Shown: positions 6,737 through 15,422, counted from the first letter of the stretch. The stretch is 35,316 nt of DNA from Verrucomicrobiia bacterium (GCA_035946615.1 DASYZB010000151.1:1-35316), one strand, 5' to 3'. The notes: generated by a model from the letters alone, not told the origin. Program-made: numbers and translations.

Positions 6737-6765
6737 TTGACCTGGGGCGTCGGGATGACTATTAC
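6737..6765 (+). promoter_or_regulatory. Candidate sigma-70 promoter for fmdB-like gene
   Basis: TTGACC (6737-6742), a 17-bp spacer, and TATTAC (6760-6765). The predicted start, at about 6772, is only a few bases before ATG 6776, so the message would have almost no leader. This marks the start of chromosomal genes after the island remnant. Confidence 0.45.
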
Positions 6766-6775
6766 ATTACGGGCT

Positions 6776-7120
6776 ATGCCGACGTATGAGTATATCTGTG
6801 AAAAGTGCGGACACCAGTTCGAGAAGGTTCAATCCATTTCCGCGCCGGCATTGACTGAGTGCCCAAAGGATGCCTGCGCCCAAAAAAGGTGGGGCAAAGG
6901 CAAAGTCCGCCGTGCCATTAGCGGGGGCGGGGGGCTGTTGTTCAAAGGGAGCGGTTTTTACATCACAGATTACCGGAGCGAAAAATACAAAGAAGCGGCC
7001 AAGAAAGATTCAGCGACTGCGCTCACAAAGACAAAACCGGCCGCCAGCGGCGGCGACTCCAAACCGGCTGCGCCCAAGACCGATAGTTCCGCGCCCAAAC
7101 CATCACCAGCAAAGTCCTGA
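6776..7120 (+). CDS. FmdB-family zinc-ribbon protein
   Basis: A 114-residue protein starting MPTYEYICEKCGHQFEKVQS, the hallmark of the FmdB/CxxC_CXXC_SSSS family. Four cysteines, C8, C11, C29 and C34, can bind zinc. GGLLFKGSGFYITDYR follows, as in family members. The C-terminal 45 residues are a Lys/Ala/Pro/Ser-rich tail. FmdB was first described as a regulator of formamidase genes, but most members are of unknown role, so no specific function is claimed. ATG 6776 is chosen because MPTYEY is the conserved N-terminus; the frame is open upstream to 6698. The stop overlaps the next start (TGATG), so the two genes are translationally coupled. Confidence 0.9.
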   Translation: MPTYEYICEKCGHQFEKVQSISAPALTECPKDACAQKRWGKGKVRRAISGGGGLLFKGSGFYITDYRSEKYKEAAKKDSATALTKTKPAASGGDSKPAAPKTDSSAPKPSPAKS

Positions 7121-8517
7121 TGCCCTTTCCCACTGGCCGGATGCGCGCGCCAAACGCCGCGTTGCTGCGCAGCCTTTGCGCTTGGGGGCTTTACGCCCTG
7201 GTTCAGTTCACCGGCGCGCCAAGCCAAGGGCTGCCACAGGCCCTTTCGGCCTGGAGCGCCTCGGGCCAGTTTTTGATTCAGGAATTGGCAATCCCCTCTT
7301 CCATCGGAGCTGCGGGACTGGAATCCGATACCAACTTCGTCCGCCTGGAGCCGACACTCCTGGCCATTTCGTGCGAGCGGATTAAGCGGAACCTGTGGCG
7401 TGAACTCGGGGCGACCGACCCCTGGCGGGGCAGGATATTTCTAGCCATTTACCCCGCCCGCTCGGCGCAGGACCCGGTGACAATCACTTCCGAAAAGTTC
7501 CGGGACGGCTGGCAGTACCGGCTGGACTTGCCGAATGTGGTCGAGCGTTCGAGGTGTGTGCGGGGTGTGGTGCAGGCCCTTTTACTCGAGATGGCCAATC
7601 GCCGCGCGGAGCAGCACTCGGCGGAAATCCCACTTTGGCTCACAGAAGGAATGGCCCGGCAACTGCGTCTCTCGGCTGAGTCGGAAATTATTCTGCAGCC
7701 GCCCCGGGCGCGTCCCGGGGGGATGAGCCTGGCATCGACCTTTGTAGATGCCACGCGCAAGGACCCCCTCACACGGGCTCATGACGAATTGCGCTCCGGA
7801 CCTCTGTTAAGCTTTCAGGAATTGAGCTGGCCCTCGCCCGAGCAGGCCAGCGGCGCCGGGGCGGAACGATACTGCAGCAGCGCGCAATTATTTCTGAACG
7901 AGCTGCTGCGGTTGCCCGACGGCAAGGCCTGTTTGCGGGCTATGCTGGCCGAATTGCCCAGCCATTACAACTGGCAGTTCGCATTCCTCCACGCCTTCAA
8001 TCCCTGGTTCCAACGGCCTTTGGATGTGGAAAAATGGTGGACCCTCCACCTGGTGCATTTCACTGGACGCGAACTGGCCCAAACCTGGCCGATGGACGAG
8101 AGTTGGCAGAAACTGGACGAGATAATTCGTTCGCCCATAGAAGTGCGGGCTTCCACAAACGATCTGCCGCTGCACATCGATGTCCGGCTCCAAACAATCA
8201 TTGAGCAAGCAGCACCCGAGCGGCAAAAGCAGCTCCTGGCCGTCCGTATTCGGGCCTTGGAATTAACCCGGCCACGGCTGGCGCGGGAGCTAGTGCCGCT
8301 GGTGGACGATTATCAACGGGTGCTGGTGGCCTATCTCCAGAAAACCGAGCAACCGGGCTTCACCCTTCCTTTCAGAAGAAAGGCAGCCCGCCGGCAAATC
8401 GCTCAGGAAACCATCCGGCAACTGGATGATTTGGACGCAAAACGTTCCAACTTGCGCCCCGAAAGATTCTCTTACCCGGCAATTCAGGCCAATTCGCGAG
8501 GCGAGGCGAGGCCCTGA
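7120..8517 (+). CDS. Exported protein with degenerate peptidase-MA-like domain
   Basis: A 465-residue protein. Residues about 8-37 (RAPNAALLRSLCAWGLYALV) look like a signal sequence, so the protein is probably periplasmic or anchored. Around residues 150-190, VVQALLLEMANRR followed by IPLWLTEGMARQL has the spacing of peptidase-MA-like (gluzincin) domains, where HExxH is followed by PxWLxEGxA. Here the HExxH is replaced by ALLLEM, so the metal site is lost and the protein is probably not an active protease. The C-terminal third is helical and Arg-rich. The ATG overlaps the stop of the FmdB-like gene, which argues for a joint role. I know no characterised homologue. Confidence 0.75.
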   Translation: MPFPTGRMRAPNAALLRSLCAWGLYALVQFTGAPSQGLPQALSAWSASGQFLIQELAIPSSIGAAGLESDTNFVRLEPTLLAISCERIKRNLWRELGATDPWRGRIFLAIYPARSAQDPVTITSEKFRDGWQYRLDLPNVVERSRCVRGVVQALLLEMANRRAEQHSAEIPLWLTEGMARQLRLSAESEIILQPPRARPGGMSLASTFVDATRKDPLTRAHDELRSGPLLSFQELSWPSPEQASGAGAERYCSSAQLFLNELLRLPDGKACLRAMLAELPSHYNWQFAFLHAFNPWFQRPLDVEKWWTLHLVHFTGRELAQTWPMDESWQKLDEIIRSPIEVRASTNDLPLHIDVRLQTIIEQAAPERQKQLLAVRIRALELTRPRLARELVPLVDDYQRVLVAYLQKTEQPGFTLPFRRKAARRQIAQETIRQLDDLDAKRSNLRPERFSYPAIQANSRGEARP

Positions 8518-8580
8518 GCCGGAATCTAAGGCAATTGGTCTCTGGCGAGCACGCCCCTGCCACAAGTATGAGTCAGCTCA

Positions 8581-8676
8581 TGGAGTGCGGCGGCAAAGCG
8601 CAGCGACGACGGCGCTTTTGCCTGTACGCAGGCCAACCCCAAAGCGGCGTCGCGCTACGCTTGCCGCCGCACTCCA
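8581..8676. repeat. Dispersed palindromic repeat, copy 1
   Basis: A 96-bp imperfect palindrome. The outer 16 bp, TGGAGTGCGGCGGCAA (8581-8596) and TTGCCGCCGCACTCCA (8661-8676), are perfectly inverted. The inner arms around GGCGCTTTT and AAAGCGGCGTCGCGCT are also largely complementary, so a long hairpin can form. A second copy sits at 23738-23832 with the same outer ends and the same AAAAAG flank. This is a REP/MITE-like family. It does not encode protein. Confidence 0.85.
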
Positions 8677-8873
8677 AAAAGCGAGCCGTCCATGCGCTCG
8701 TGCCGAAGCCTTGGGCGGCGTCGGATGCGCCCGAGGCGTTTGCGCTCCAATTTCAATTGCGGCGCCACTATTACACCTGACGGGTAGAAGCCCCCAAAAC
8801 GTTTATCATCATCACAACAACTTGTTGCGCAGGTTATTGCGTTAATCGCAGACAGTCATATCAGGCGCTCGCC

Positions 8874-8901
8874 TTGACACTGTTTTGTTCAACCCTATAG
8901 T
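8874..8901 (+). promoter_or_regulatory. Strong sigma-70-type promoter for kamA
   Basis: TTGACA (8874-8879, perfect -35), a 16-bp spacer, and TATAGT (8896-8901, five of six). The start of transcription would be near 8908, leaving a short leader of about 17 bases with GGGG before ATG 8925. Confidence 0.75.
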
Positions 8902-8924
8902 GCGCTAATTGTTTTCGGGGAAAA

Positions 8925-10163
8925 ATGCACAACGATACTTCAGCGGAAAACAGCGAGGAACCGCCATCACACGAGCGGCTGGAGACCCTAAAGAATTTTC
9001 AACCAGCGGGACGAGGATTTTGGAGCGATGTTGCGGAAGCGGACTGGAATGACTGGCGCTGGCAGCTTAAGCACCGGGTTACAACAGTCGAGCAACTCCA
9101 GCGGCTGATGCCGACCTTAACGCCCGAAGAGTACGCGGGCACGGCTTTGGCCAATCAGAAGCTGGCGATGGCCATTACGCCCTACTTCTTTAACCTTATC
9201 GACGCAACGGACGAACAGTGCCCCATCCGCTCGCAGGTCATCCCGCGCATCGAGGAAACCCATACCGCTTCGTGGGAGATGAGCGACCCGTGCGGGGAAG
9301 ATGCGCACTCGCCAGTGCCTGGCCTGGTGCATCGGTATCCCGACAGGGTGCTGTTCCTCGTCACCGACCGGTGCGCTTCCTACTGCCGCTACTGCACGCG
9401 CTCGCGGCTGGTCAGCAACGCCAGTGGATATGATTTTCACCCCGAGTTTGACAGGCAGATTGATTATATCCGGCGCTCGCCCGCTATTCGCGACGTCCTG
9501 CTCAGCGGCGGGGACCCGCTGCTGTTCAGCGACGAAAAACTGGAGTTTCTTCTGGACCGTCTGCGGGCCATCCCGCATGTGGAATTCCTGCGTCTGGGCA
9601 CGCGAATTCCCATCTTCCTGCCGCAACGGATTACGCCGGAGCTCTGCGCGACATTGAAGAAATACCACCCGCTCTTTATCAGCATCCATTCCAATCACCC
9701 TCGGGAATTGACGACTGAGGCGCGGGTTGCCCTGGAACGGCTTGCCGACGCGGGCATTCCGCTGGGCAACCAATCGGTTCTGCTGCGAAACGTCAATGAC
9801 GACCCGCTGGTGATGAAGGCGCACGTGCAGAAACTGCTCATGTGCCGTGTGAAGCCCTACTACATCTACCAATGCGACCTCATTGCGGGTTCCTCGCATT
9901 TGCGCGCCGGCGTGCAGAAGGGCTTGGAGATCATGGAACAGCTTCGGGGGCATACGACCGGTTATGCGGTGCCGCAATTCGTCATCGACGCACCCGGTGG
10001 CGGTGGGAAGGTGCCCCTCAATCCTGAGTACATCCTCAGCCGGAACGCCCGGCGGGTTGTCATCCGCAATTACGAAGGCAAGGTCTTCGAGTACCCGGAG
10101 GTGGCCGAGCCGCCCGCCTCAAGCCCAGTCGCGCAGGAAATCGAAGAGGCCGAGATGGTCTAA
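8925..10163 (+). CDS. kamA: L-lysine 2,3-aminomutase (radical SAM, PLP)
   Basis: A 412-residue radical-SAM enzyme converting L-lysine to L-beta-lysine with PLP and S-adenosylmethionine. The 4Fe-4S cluster motif CASYCRYC gives C150, C154 and C157. SGGDPLLFSD (194-203) matches the family SAM-binding GGD site. The lysine-binding aspartates are present at D318 (CDLIAGSSHLR) and D355 (VIDAPGGGGK), and the PLP lysine is K362. These residues favour a true lysine 2,3-aminomutase over the shorter EF-P-modifying EpmB. Length is near that of clostridial KamA. It has its own near-consensus promoter and no lysine-degradation genes nearby. Beta-lysine could serve as a precursor for the osmolyte N-acetyl-beta-lysine or for EF-P modification, but no acetyltransferase or EpmA is in the window. 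Confidence 0.93.
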   Translation: MHNDTSAENSEEPPSHERLETLKNFQPAGRGFWSDVAEADWNDWRWQLKHRVTTVEQLQRLMPTLTPEEYAGTALANQKLAMAITPYFFNLIDATDEQCPIRSQVIPRIEETHTASWEMSDPCGEDAHSPVPGLVHRYPDRVLFLVTDRCASYCRYCTRSRLVSNASGYDFHPEFDRQIDYIRRSPAIRDVLLSGGDPLLFSDEKLEFLLDRLRAIPHVEFLRLGTRIPIFLPQRITPELCATLKKYHPLFISIHSNHPRELTTEARVALERLADAGIPLGNQSVLLRNVNDDPLVMKAHVQKLLMCRVKPYYIYQCDLIAGSSHLRAGVQKGLEIMEQLRGHTTGYAVPQFVIDAPGGGGKVPLNPEYILSRNARRVVIRNYEGKVFEYPEVAEPPASSPVAQEIEEAEMV

Positions 10164-10268
10164 GCGCTTCGCGCGGCCCAGAGCCGGTTCCAAGGTTCTG
10201 AACTTGAAGCTTTCCTCTGCCTTTAGGTTTGCTACCGTTTTTGCGCTGGATTAAGCGTCCGGCAACAT

Positions 10269-12494
10269 ATGGCAACCGAGGCTAAACACGTCTGGAAATT
10301 CTTCCGCGCGGGGGGCTTTGACCAGGTCCGTCTGGACAGCGGCGCGGACCTAATGGCGCTCGATCAACTCGATCAGAAGCTCTGGGTAGCGCTGGCCTGC
10401 CCGACTACTGGATTGGAGTTCGATTCCAAAACCCTTGCATTAATCGATAGCGACAACGATGGCCGAATCCGGCCTCCGGAACTCATTGCGGCGGTGAAAT
10501 GGGCCGGGCGATGTCTCAAAAACCCCAACGATTTGCTCCGGGGCGCAGGCGAGCTGCCCCTCGATGTGATTAACAACACAACGCCCGAAGGCAAGCAACT
10601 CCTGGCCTCGGCCAGGCATATCCTGGGTAATCTGGGCAAAAGCGATGCAACCTCGATCACGTTGGAGGACACCGCCGATACGGCGAAAATCTTTGTCCAA
10701 ACCAAATTCAATGGCGACGGCATTATTCCAGCGGAATCCGCAGAGGACATCGAGACCGGGTCCGTTATCAATGACATTATCACCTGTTTTGGAGCAGAAA
10801 CGGATCGCAGTGGCCGCCCAGGCATCGACCAGGCCAAGGCCGATCAATTTTTTGCCGAAGCCCAGGCCTATTCAGATTGGTGGAAGCAGGCTGAAACAAC
10901 CCCAGCCATCCTGCCGTTGGACGGAGCAACCGCCACCGCCGCTGCGACCTTCCTGGCGATCAAGGCGAAGGTCGAGGATTATTTCATCCGGTGCCGATTG
11001 GCCGCTTTTGACCCACGGGCGCTGAATGGCTTAAACCGGGAAGAGAAGGATTACGTGGCCCTTGGGGTCAAAGACCTAAGCGCCGCGTGGGGGGAAATAG
11101 CGGGCTTTCCGCTGGCGCAAGCCGCCCCGGGCAAGCCGCTGCCGCTCAAAGAAGGCTTGAACCCAGCCTGGGCGGACCTGGTTGGCCAATTCGATGCCGC
11201 GGTGGTCAAGCCGCTGCTCAATGGCAATGGTTTCATTACCCAAAATGACTGGGCAGCCATCTCACAGAAATTCGATGGATACCAACGTTGGCTGGCCGCC
11301 AAAGCAGGCGCCGGTGTCGAGAAACTCGGCCTTGAGCGTGTCCGAGCGGTGCTCGCCGGCAAAAGCAGGGACAGCATTAACGGGCTCATCGCGCGCGACA
11401 AGGCCCTTGAACCGGAAGCCACTGCTATTAATTCCGTTGAGCGGCTCATCCGTTACTACCGGGACCTGTACCGGTTGGTAAATAATTTCGTTTCATTCCG
11501 CGATTTTTACAGTCGCAAGGACAAGGCCATCTTTCAGGCCGGCACGCTCTTTCTGGATCAGCGAAGCTGTGATTTGTGCATCACGGTGTCGGATCCCGCC
11601 AAACATGCCGTCATGGCCGGCCTGTCGGGCACTTATCTGGCGTATTGCGATTGCGCTCGCAAAGGGACGAGCGAACAGACCCAGATCGTTGCTGCCTTTA
11701 GCGACGGGGATTCCGACAACCTCATGGTTGGGCGCAACGGCATCTTCTACGATCGCAAGGGCCGTGATTGGGACGCAACGATCAGCAAGATCGTCGATAA
11801 CCCAATCAGCATCCGGCAGGCCTTTTGGGCTCCGTATAAAAAAGCGGCGCGCATGGTCCAGGAACAGATTGCCAAGCGCGCGGCCAATGCCGACCAGACG
11901 GCGGCGGCCAAGTTGGCCCAGGCCGCCGCAAAAATTGAGCACGCGGCAAACCCGGCAACAACCGCCGATGCCTCTGTCCAGAGGAAAATAGACCCCGGCC
12001 TGGTGGCAGCAATGGGTGTTGGGGCGGCCGGAATCGGCGGCATGATTGGAGGCATTTTCAGTGGCTTTCTGAATTTGGGCTGGTTGATGCCTCTGGGTGT
12101 GATTGCCATTATCCTGATTATTTCAGGGCCATCCATGCTCCTGGCCTGGCTCAAGCTGCATAAGCGCAATCTGGGTCCAATCCTGGATGCCAACGGCTGG
12201 GCCGTAAACGCCAAAGCAAAGATCAACGTGCCTTTTGGCGCTTCGCTAACGCGTGTGGCTGCCCTCCCTCCAGACGCCAAACGCGACCTGGTCGATCCAT
12301 TCGCAGAAAAAAAGCGGCCCTGGGGATTTTATCTTTCGTGCGCAGTGGTGCTGCTGGGGGCGTTGGCCTATTGGCTGGGCGGTTGTGACAGGCTCCTGCC
12401 TGCTCGGGCCAAAAGCACTTCGGTTTTCGGAACCACTGCCCCGGCTTATGCCGCGCCTCAAACCAATACCCCGCCCACCATTCCCGCAAAATAA
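10269..12494 (+). CDS. Large EF-hand-containing membrane protein, unknown role
   Basis: A 741-residue protein. Residues 60-71 (DSDNDGRIRPPE) form a canonical EF-hand calcium loop after LALI. A second weaker calcium-like site lies near residues 177-189 (ETDRSGRPGID). The central region is soluble, with cysteine clusters at SCDLCITVSD and YCDCARKG. Two hydrophobic segments follow near 590-640 (GVGAAGIGGMIGGIFSGFL and LMPLGVIAIILIISG), then a third near 695-715 (YLSCAVVLLGALAYWLGGC). Most of the protein therefore lies on one side of the membrane before the anchor. I know the general type from Verrucomicrobia but no function. The gene has a 105-bp gap upstream, and 22 bp separate it from endonuclease III. 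Confidence 0.8.
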   Translation: MATEAKHVWKFFRAGGFDQVRLDSGADLMALDQLDQKLWVALACPTTGLEFDSKTLALIDSDNDGRIRPPELIAAVKWAGRCLKNPNDLLRGAGELPLDVINNTTPEGKQLLASARHILGNLGKSDATSITLEDTADTAKIFVQTKFNGDGIIPAESAEDIETGSVINDIITCFGAETDRSGRPGIDQAKADQFFAEAQAYSDWWKQAETTPAILPLDGATATAAATFLAIKAKVEDYFIRCRLAAFDPRALNGLNREEKDYVALGVKDLSAAWGEIAGFPLAQAAPGKPLPLKEGLNPAWADLVGQFDAAVVKPLLNGNGFITQNDWAAISQKFDGYQRWLAAKAGAGVEKLGLERVRAVLAGKSRDSINGLIARDKALEPEATAINSVERLIRYYRDLYRLVNNFVSFRDFYSRKDKAIFQAGTLFLDQRSCDLCITVSDPAKHAVMAGLSGTYLAYCDCARKGTSEQTQIVAAFSDGDSDNLMVGRNGIFYDRKGRDWDATISKIVDNPISIRQAFWAPYKKAARMVQEQIAKRAANADQTAAAKLAQAAAKIEHAANPATTADASVQRKIDPGLVAAMGVGAAGIGGMIGGIFSGFLNLGWLMPLGVIAIILIISGPSMLLAWLKLHKRNLGPILDANGWAVNAKAKINVPFGASLTRVAALPPDAKRDLVDPFAEKKRPWGFYLSCAVVLLGALAYWLGGCDRLLPARAKSTSVFGTTAPAYAAPQTNTPPTIPAK

Positions 12495-12516
12495 CTGCTG
12501 CTGAACCGTTGTCTGT

Positions 12517-13191
12517 ATGCCACGGGAATCCAAACAAGCCAAAATCGAGCGGGTCAAAAAGATCGTTGCGGGCCTTAAAGCGGCTTACCCCGAGGCGCAT
12601 TGTGAACTGAATCATTCCAACCCGCTCGAATTGCTGATCGCCACGATTCTCTCGGCCCAATGCACGGATAAACGGGTCAATCTCGTGACACCAACCCTCT
12701 TCGCGAAGTACCGGTCCGCAGCCGATTTCGCTCGCGCCTCAACGGCCGACCTTCAGGAGGCTATCAAAACAACCGGCTTTTTTCGCAACAAAGCCAAAAG
12801 CATCAAAACCGCCTGCCAGGCCCTGGTCGAGCGGCATGGCGGGCGCGTGCCCCGAACGATGGAGGACCTGACCGCTTTGGGCGGAGTGGGGCGCAAAACA
12901 GCCAATGTGGTTTTAGGCAATGCGTTCGGGATCAACTGCGGGGTGGTAGTCGATACTCATGTGGCACGGCTCTCCCAACGGCTGGGCCTCACCGGAGATG
13001 ACGGTCCGGAGAAAATCGAGCAAACCCTGATGGCCCTGGTCCCGCAGGACCTCTGGGCGCTATTCAGCCATTTGCTGATTTGGCATGGCCGGCGCCGTTG
13101 CTATGCGCGCAACCCGGATTGCTCCGGGTGCGAAATCAAAACGCTTTGCCCGAGAATTGGAGCGCGCAGGCCGGCGGCAGCGCTCGCATGA
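12517..13191 (+). CDS. nth: Endonuclease III (DNA glycosylase/AP lyase)
   Basis: A 224-residue base-excision-repair enzyme removing oxidised pyrimidines and cleaving at the AP site. It has the helix-hairpin-helix LGGVGRKTANVVLG (121-134) with catalytic lysine K127, and catalytic aspartate D146 in VVDTHVARL. The C-terminal 4Fe-4S cluster ligands are C195, C202, C205 and C211, in the exact C-x6-C-x2-C-x5-C spacing. LIATILSAQCTDKRVN at 40-55 is the family signature. Length is normal. The last codons overlap the next gene by four bases (ATGA). Confidence 0.97.
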   Translation: MPRESKQAKIERVKKIVAGLKAAYPEAHCELNHSNPLELLIATILSAQCTDKRVNLVTPTLFAKYRSAADFARASTADLQEAIKTTGFFRNKAKSIKTACQALVERHGGRVPRTMEDLTALGGVGRKTANVVLGNAFGINCGVVVDTHVARLSQRLGLTGDDGPEKIEQTLMALVPQDLWALFSHLLIWHGRRRCYARNPDCSGCEIKTLCPRIGARRPAAALA

Positions 13192-13877
13192 AGGCGGAGC
13201 GCTGGTTTTTGCTTGAATCAGGTGCCAGCCATTTCGCCTTCAACATGGCGCTCGACGAGGCCCTCCTTGAAGCCATGCCGCGCCTGGGAATTCCGGTGCT
13301 CCGCTTCTACTCCTGGAGCGAACCGGTCGCATCGTTTGGTTATTTCCAAAGGTACGTCGAAGTCGAACAATTCACACCCCTTCGCCCGCTGGTGCGACGG
13401 CCCACCGCAGGCGGAATCGTTCCCCATGATGCAGACTGGACTTATAGCCTTCTGTTTCCTCCCAATCATGCCTGGTATGGTTTGCCTGCCGTCGAAAGCT
13501 ATCGCAGCGTCCATGAATGGATTAAAAATGCCCTGGCCCGCCTTGATGTGGCGACTCAACTCGCCCCCTCCAGCAAAAAGGAGAGCCCAGGCCAATGCTT
13601 CATCGGGTACGAGCAATTTGATCTTCTTTGGAATGGCCGCAAAATAGCCGGAGCAGCCCAACGCCGCCGGCGGGATGGCTTGCTCATTCAGGGCTCGTTT
13701 CAACCCTCGGCTCTGCCTTTGAACCGGGCCGGATGGCGCCAGGCCATGCAGCGCGCAGGTGAAGACCGATTCGCTATCCAATGGAGCCTCTTGGAGCCGG
13801 ACGAGCGGCTGCTCCAACGCGCCGCAGAGCTGGCCAGCACAAAATACGGACGAGAGGATTACAACCGGAGGAGATAG
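13188..13877 (+). CDS. Lipoate-protein ligase / octanoyltransferase family protein
   Basis: A 229-residue member of the BPL/LplA/LipB fold, which attaches lipoate or octanoate to E2 and GcvH lysines. Seen are LRFYSWSEPVASFGYFQ (38-54), the substrate-binding RRPTAGGIVPHD (70-81), and NGRKIAGAAQRRRRDGLLIQG with the conserved lysine K152. A cysteine, C137 in GQCFIG, is at the position used as acyl-thioester nucleophile in LipM-type octanoyltransferases, so LipM-like activity is as likely as ligation of free lipoate. The N-terminal part has the MALDEALLE helix. ATG 13188 is chosen for its ATGA overlap with nth; in-frame sequence upstream lies over nth. Confidence 0.85.
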   Translation: MKAERWFLLESGASHFAFNMALDEALLEAMPRLGIPVLRFYSWSEPVASFGYFQRYVEVEQFTPLRPLVRRPTAGGIVPHDADWTYSLLFPPNHAWYGLPAVESYRSVHEWIKNALARLDVATQLAPSSKKESPGQCFIGYEQFDLLWNGRKIAGAAQRRRRDGLLIQGSFQPSALPLNRAGWRQAMQRAGEDRFAIQWSLLEPDERLLQRAAELASTKYGREDYNRRR

Positions 13878-13906
13878 GCAAATTGGAACCAGCAGTCGCG
13901 GTACGA

Positions 13907-13921
13907 CCGATTGCCAATCGG
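13907..13921. promoter_or_regulatory. 15-bp palindrome upstream of DAHP synthase
   Basis: CCGATTG-C-CAATCGG is a perfect inverted repeat with a one-base centre. It lies 30 bp after the lipoate ligase stop and 121 bp before the DAHP synthase start, so it is a candidate operator for the aromatic gene. No promoter boxes could be placed convincingly beside it. Confidence 0.35.
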
Positions 13922-14041
13922 CGATTCCGTGCCTACAAAGATTTGGAACTGACCTTGTCATTGGCCCTGCACTTGTGTGTGCCCGTTGTGGGCCGCGAGC
14001 TTTACTTTCTTTCCCTAATCGTTAACCCTCCTGTGCTCGAA

Positions 14042-15415
14042 ATGCAGATAGAAAGGGAAAACCCAAGCGGCCCTCAGGCGTGGACGCCCCAGTGCTGGCG
14101 GAGCAAGCCGGCGGCGCAGCAGCCGGTCTATCCCGACCTGGCCGCCTTGGAGCGCGTCTTGGCGCAGCTTTCGAGGCTGCCGCCCCTGGTGAGCAGTTGG
14201 GAGATCGAGAATTTGAAGCACCAACTGGCCGAGGCTGCGCACGGAGAGCGTTTTCTGCTCCAGGGCGGAGATTGTTCGGAGAACTTCCTGGACTGCGAAT
14301 CGGGGGCTATAGCGAGCAAGCTAAAAATCCTGCTGCAGATGAGCCTGGTTCTGGTGCAGGGAGGCAAAAAACGCGTGATTCGCCTGGGTCGTTTTGCGGG
14401 ACAGTATGCGAAGCCGCGTTCCGCTGAGACCGAGACGCGCTCCGGGGTAGCCCTGCCGAGCTATCGCGGAGACATGATTAACCGGGCCGGGTTCACGGCA
14501 AACGAGCGGGCGGCTGATCCTGAGTTGTTGCTGCGGGCGTATGAGCGGGCCGGGCTGACGGTGAACTTCATTCGCGCGCTCATTGAGGGCGGTTTCGCGG
14601 ACCTGCATCACCCGGAATATTGGGAATTGGGCTTTGTGGCCAACTCACCTCATGCGGCTGAATACACGCGGATGGTCGAGACCATTGGCGATTCGCTGCG
14701 GTTCATGGAGACCCTTACCGGGTATGTCCTGGCCGACATCAACCGCGTCGATTTTTTTACCAGCCATGAGGGCTTGCACCTGGCCTACGAACAAGCCCAA
14801 ACCCGCCAGGTGCCCCGCCGAACCGGTTGGTATAATCTCTCGACCCATTTCCCCTGGGTCGGCGAACGCACCCGCAGCCTCGAAGGCGCCCACATCGAAT
14901 ATTTTCGAGGGATTTCCAATCCGATCGGTGTGAAAATCGGGCCGTCTATAACTGCAGCCGAGATGTTGCAGTTGGCAGAGGTATTAAATCCGCAGAACGA
15001 GCCGGGCCGGCTGACGTTAATTCATCGGTTTGGCGCCGAGCACGTCGAGCGCTGCCTTCCGCCCCTGGCTGAGGCGGCGCTGCGCCAGGGCAAACAGGTG
15101 CTCTGGTGTTGCGACCCCATGCACGGCAACACCGAGACCACCCAGTCCGGAATTAAAACCCGGCGTTTCGAGAGAATCCTCAGCGAATTGGAGCAGTCCT
15201 TCCGGATTCTCAAAGCATGCGGCACGCAGCTTGGCGGCGTGCATTTTGAGCTGACCGGGGACAACGTCACGGAGTGCCTCGGCGGCGCCAGCGGTGTCAC
15301 CGAGGCTGACCTGGTCCGCAATTATCGCACCCAGCTTGATCCGCGTTTGAATTACGAGCAGGCCATGGAGATGGCCCTGCTCCTTGCCCGGCTCATGGCA
15401 AAAAGCAGCGTGTAG
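14042..15415 (+). CDS. 3-deoxy-7-phosphoheptulonate synthase, class II
   Basis: A 457-residue class II (plant/Mycobacterium-type) DAHP synthase, condensing phosphoenolpyruvate with erythrose 4-phosphate as first step of the shikimate pathway. Motifs seen: LLQGGDCSENF with metal ligand C78, RLGRFAGQYAKPRS, GDMINRAGF, DFFTSHEGLHLAYE, the PEP site GISNPIGVKIGPS, IHRFGAE, WCCDPMHGNTE and HFELTGDNVTECLGGA. Metal ligands Cys, His, Glu and Asp are all in place. ATG 14042 is chosen because AWTPQCWRSKPAAQQP, the family's conserved start, begins at residue 13. The frame is open upstream into the lipoate ligase gene without further similarity. No other aromatic genes are adjacent. Confidence 0.95.
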   Translation: MQIERENPSGPQAWTPQCWRSKPAAQQPVYPDLAALERVLAQLSRLPPLVSSWEIENLKHQLAEAAHGERFLLQGGDCSENFLDCESGAIASKLKILLQMSLVLVQGGKKRVIRLGRFAGQYAKPRSAETETRSGVALPSYRGDMINRAGFTANERAADPELLLRAYERAGLTVNFIRALIEGGFADLHHPEYWELGFVANSPHAAEYTRMVETIGDSLRFMETLTGYVLADINRVDFFTSHEGLHLAYEQAQTRQVPRRTGWYNLSTHFPWVGERTRSLEGAHIEYFRGISNPIGVKIGPSITAAEMLQLAEVLNPQNEPGRLTLIHRFGAEHVERCLPPLAEAALRQGKQVLWCCDPMHGNTETTQSGIKTRRFERILSELEQSFRILKACGTQLGGVHFELTGDNVTECLGGASGVTEADLVRNYRTQLDPRLNYEQAMEMALLLARLMAKSSV

Positions 15416-15422
15416 TCAAGGC

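Larger units (their letters stand above)
8518..8924. other. 407-bp intergenic region
   Basis: It contains the dispersed palindromic repeat (8581-8676) and the promoter of the aminomutase gene. An open frame at 8535-8780 lies across the palindrome and reads as low-complexity Arg/Ala; I see no gene in it. Confidence 0.6.

Noticed and set aside
6700-6790. Possible attR near GGCTATGCCGACG
   Set aside because: Only about 7 bp match the tRNA end (GCTATGC); too short to claim.
8535-8780. Open frame spanning the palindromic repeat
   Set aside because: Its sequence is determined by the palindrome and a related frame also occurs at copy 2 (23688-23963); no conserved domain.
13095-13120. TTGCTATGCGCGCAAC resembling the tRNA 3' end
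   Set aside because: It lies in the nth coding region, differs after ATGCGC, and is chance.
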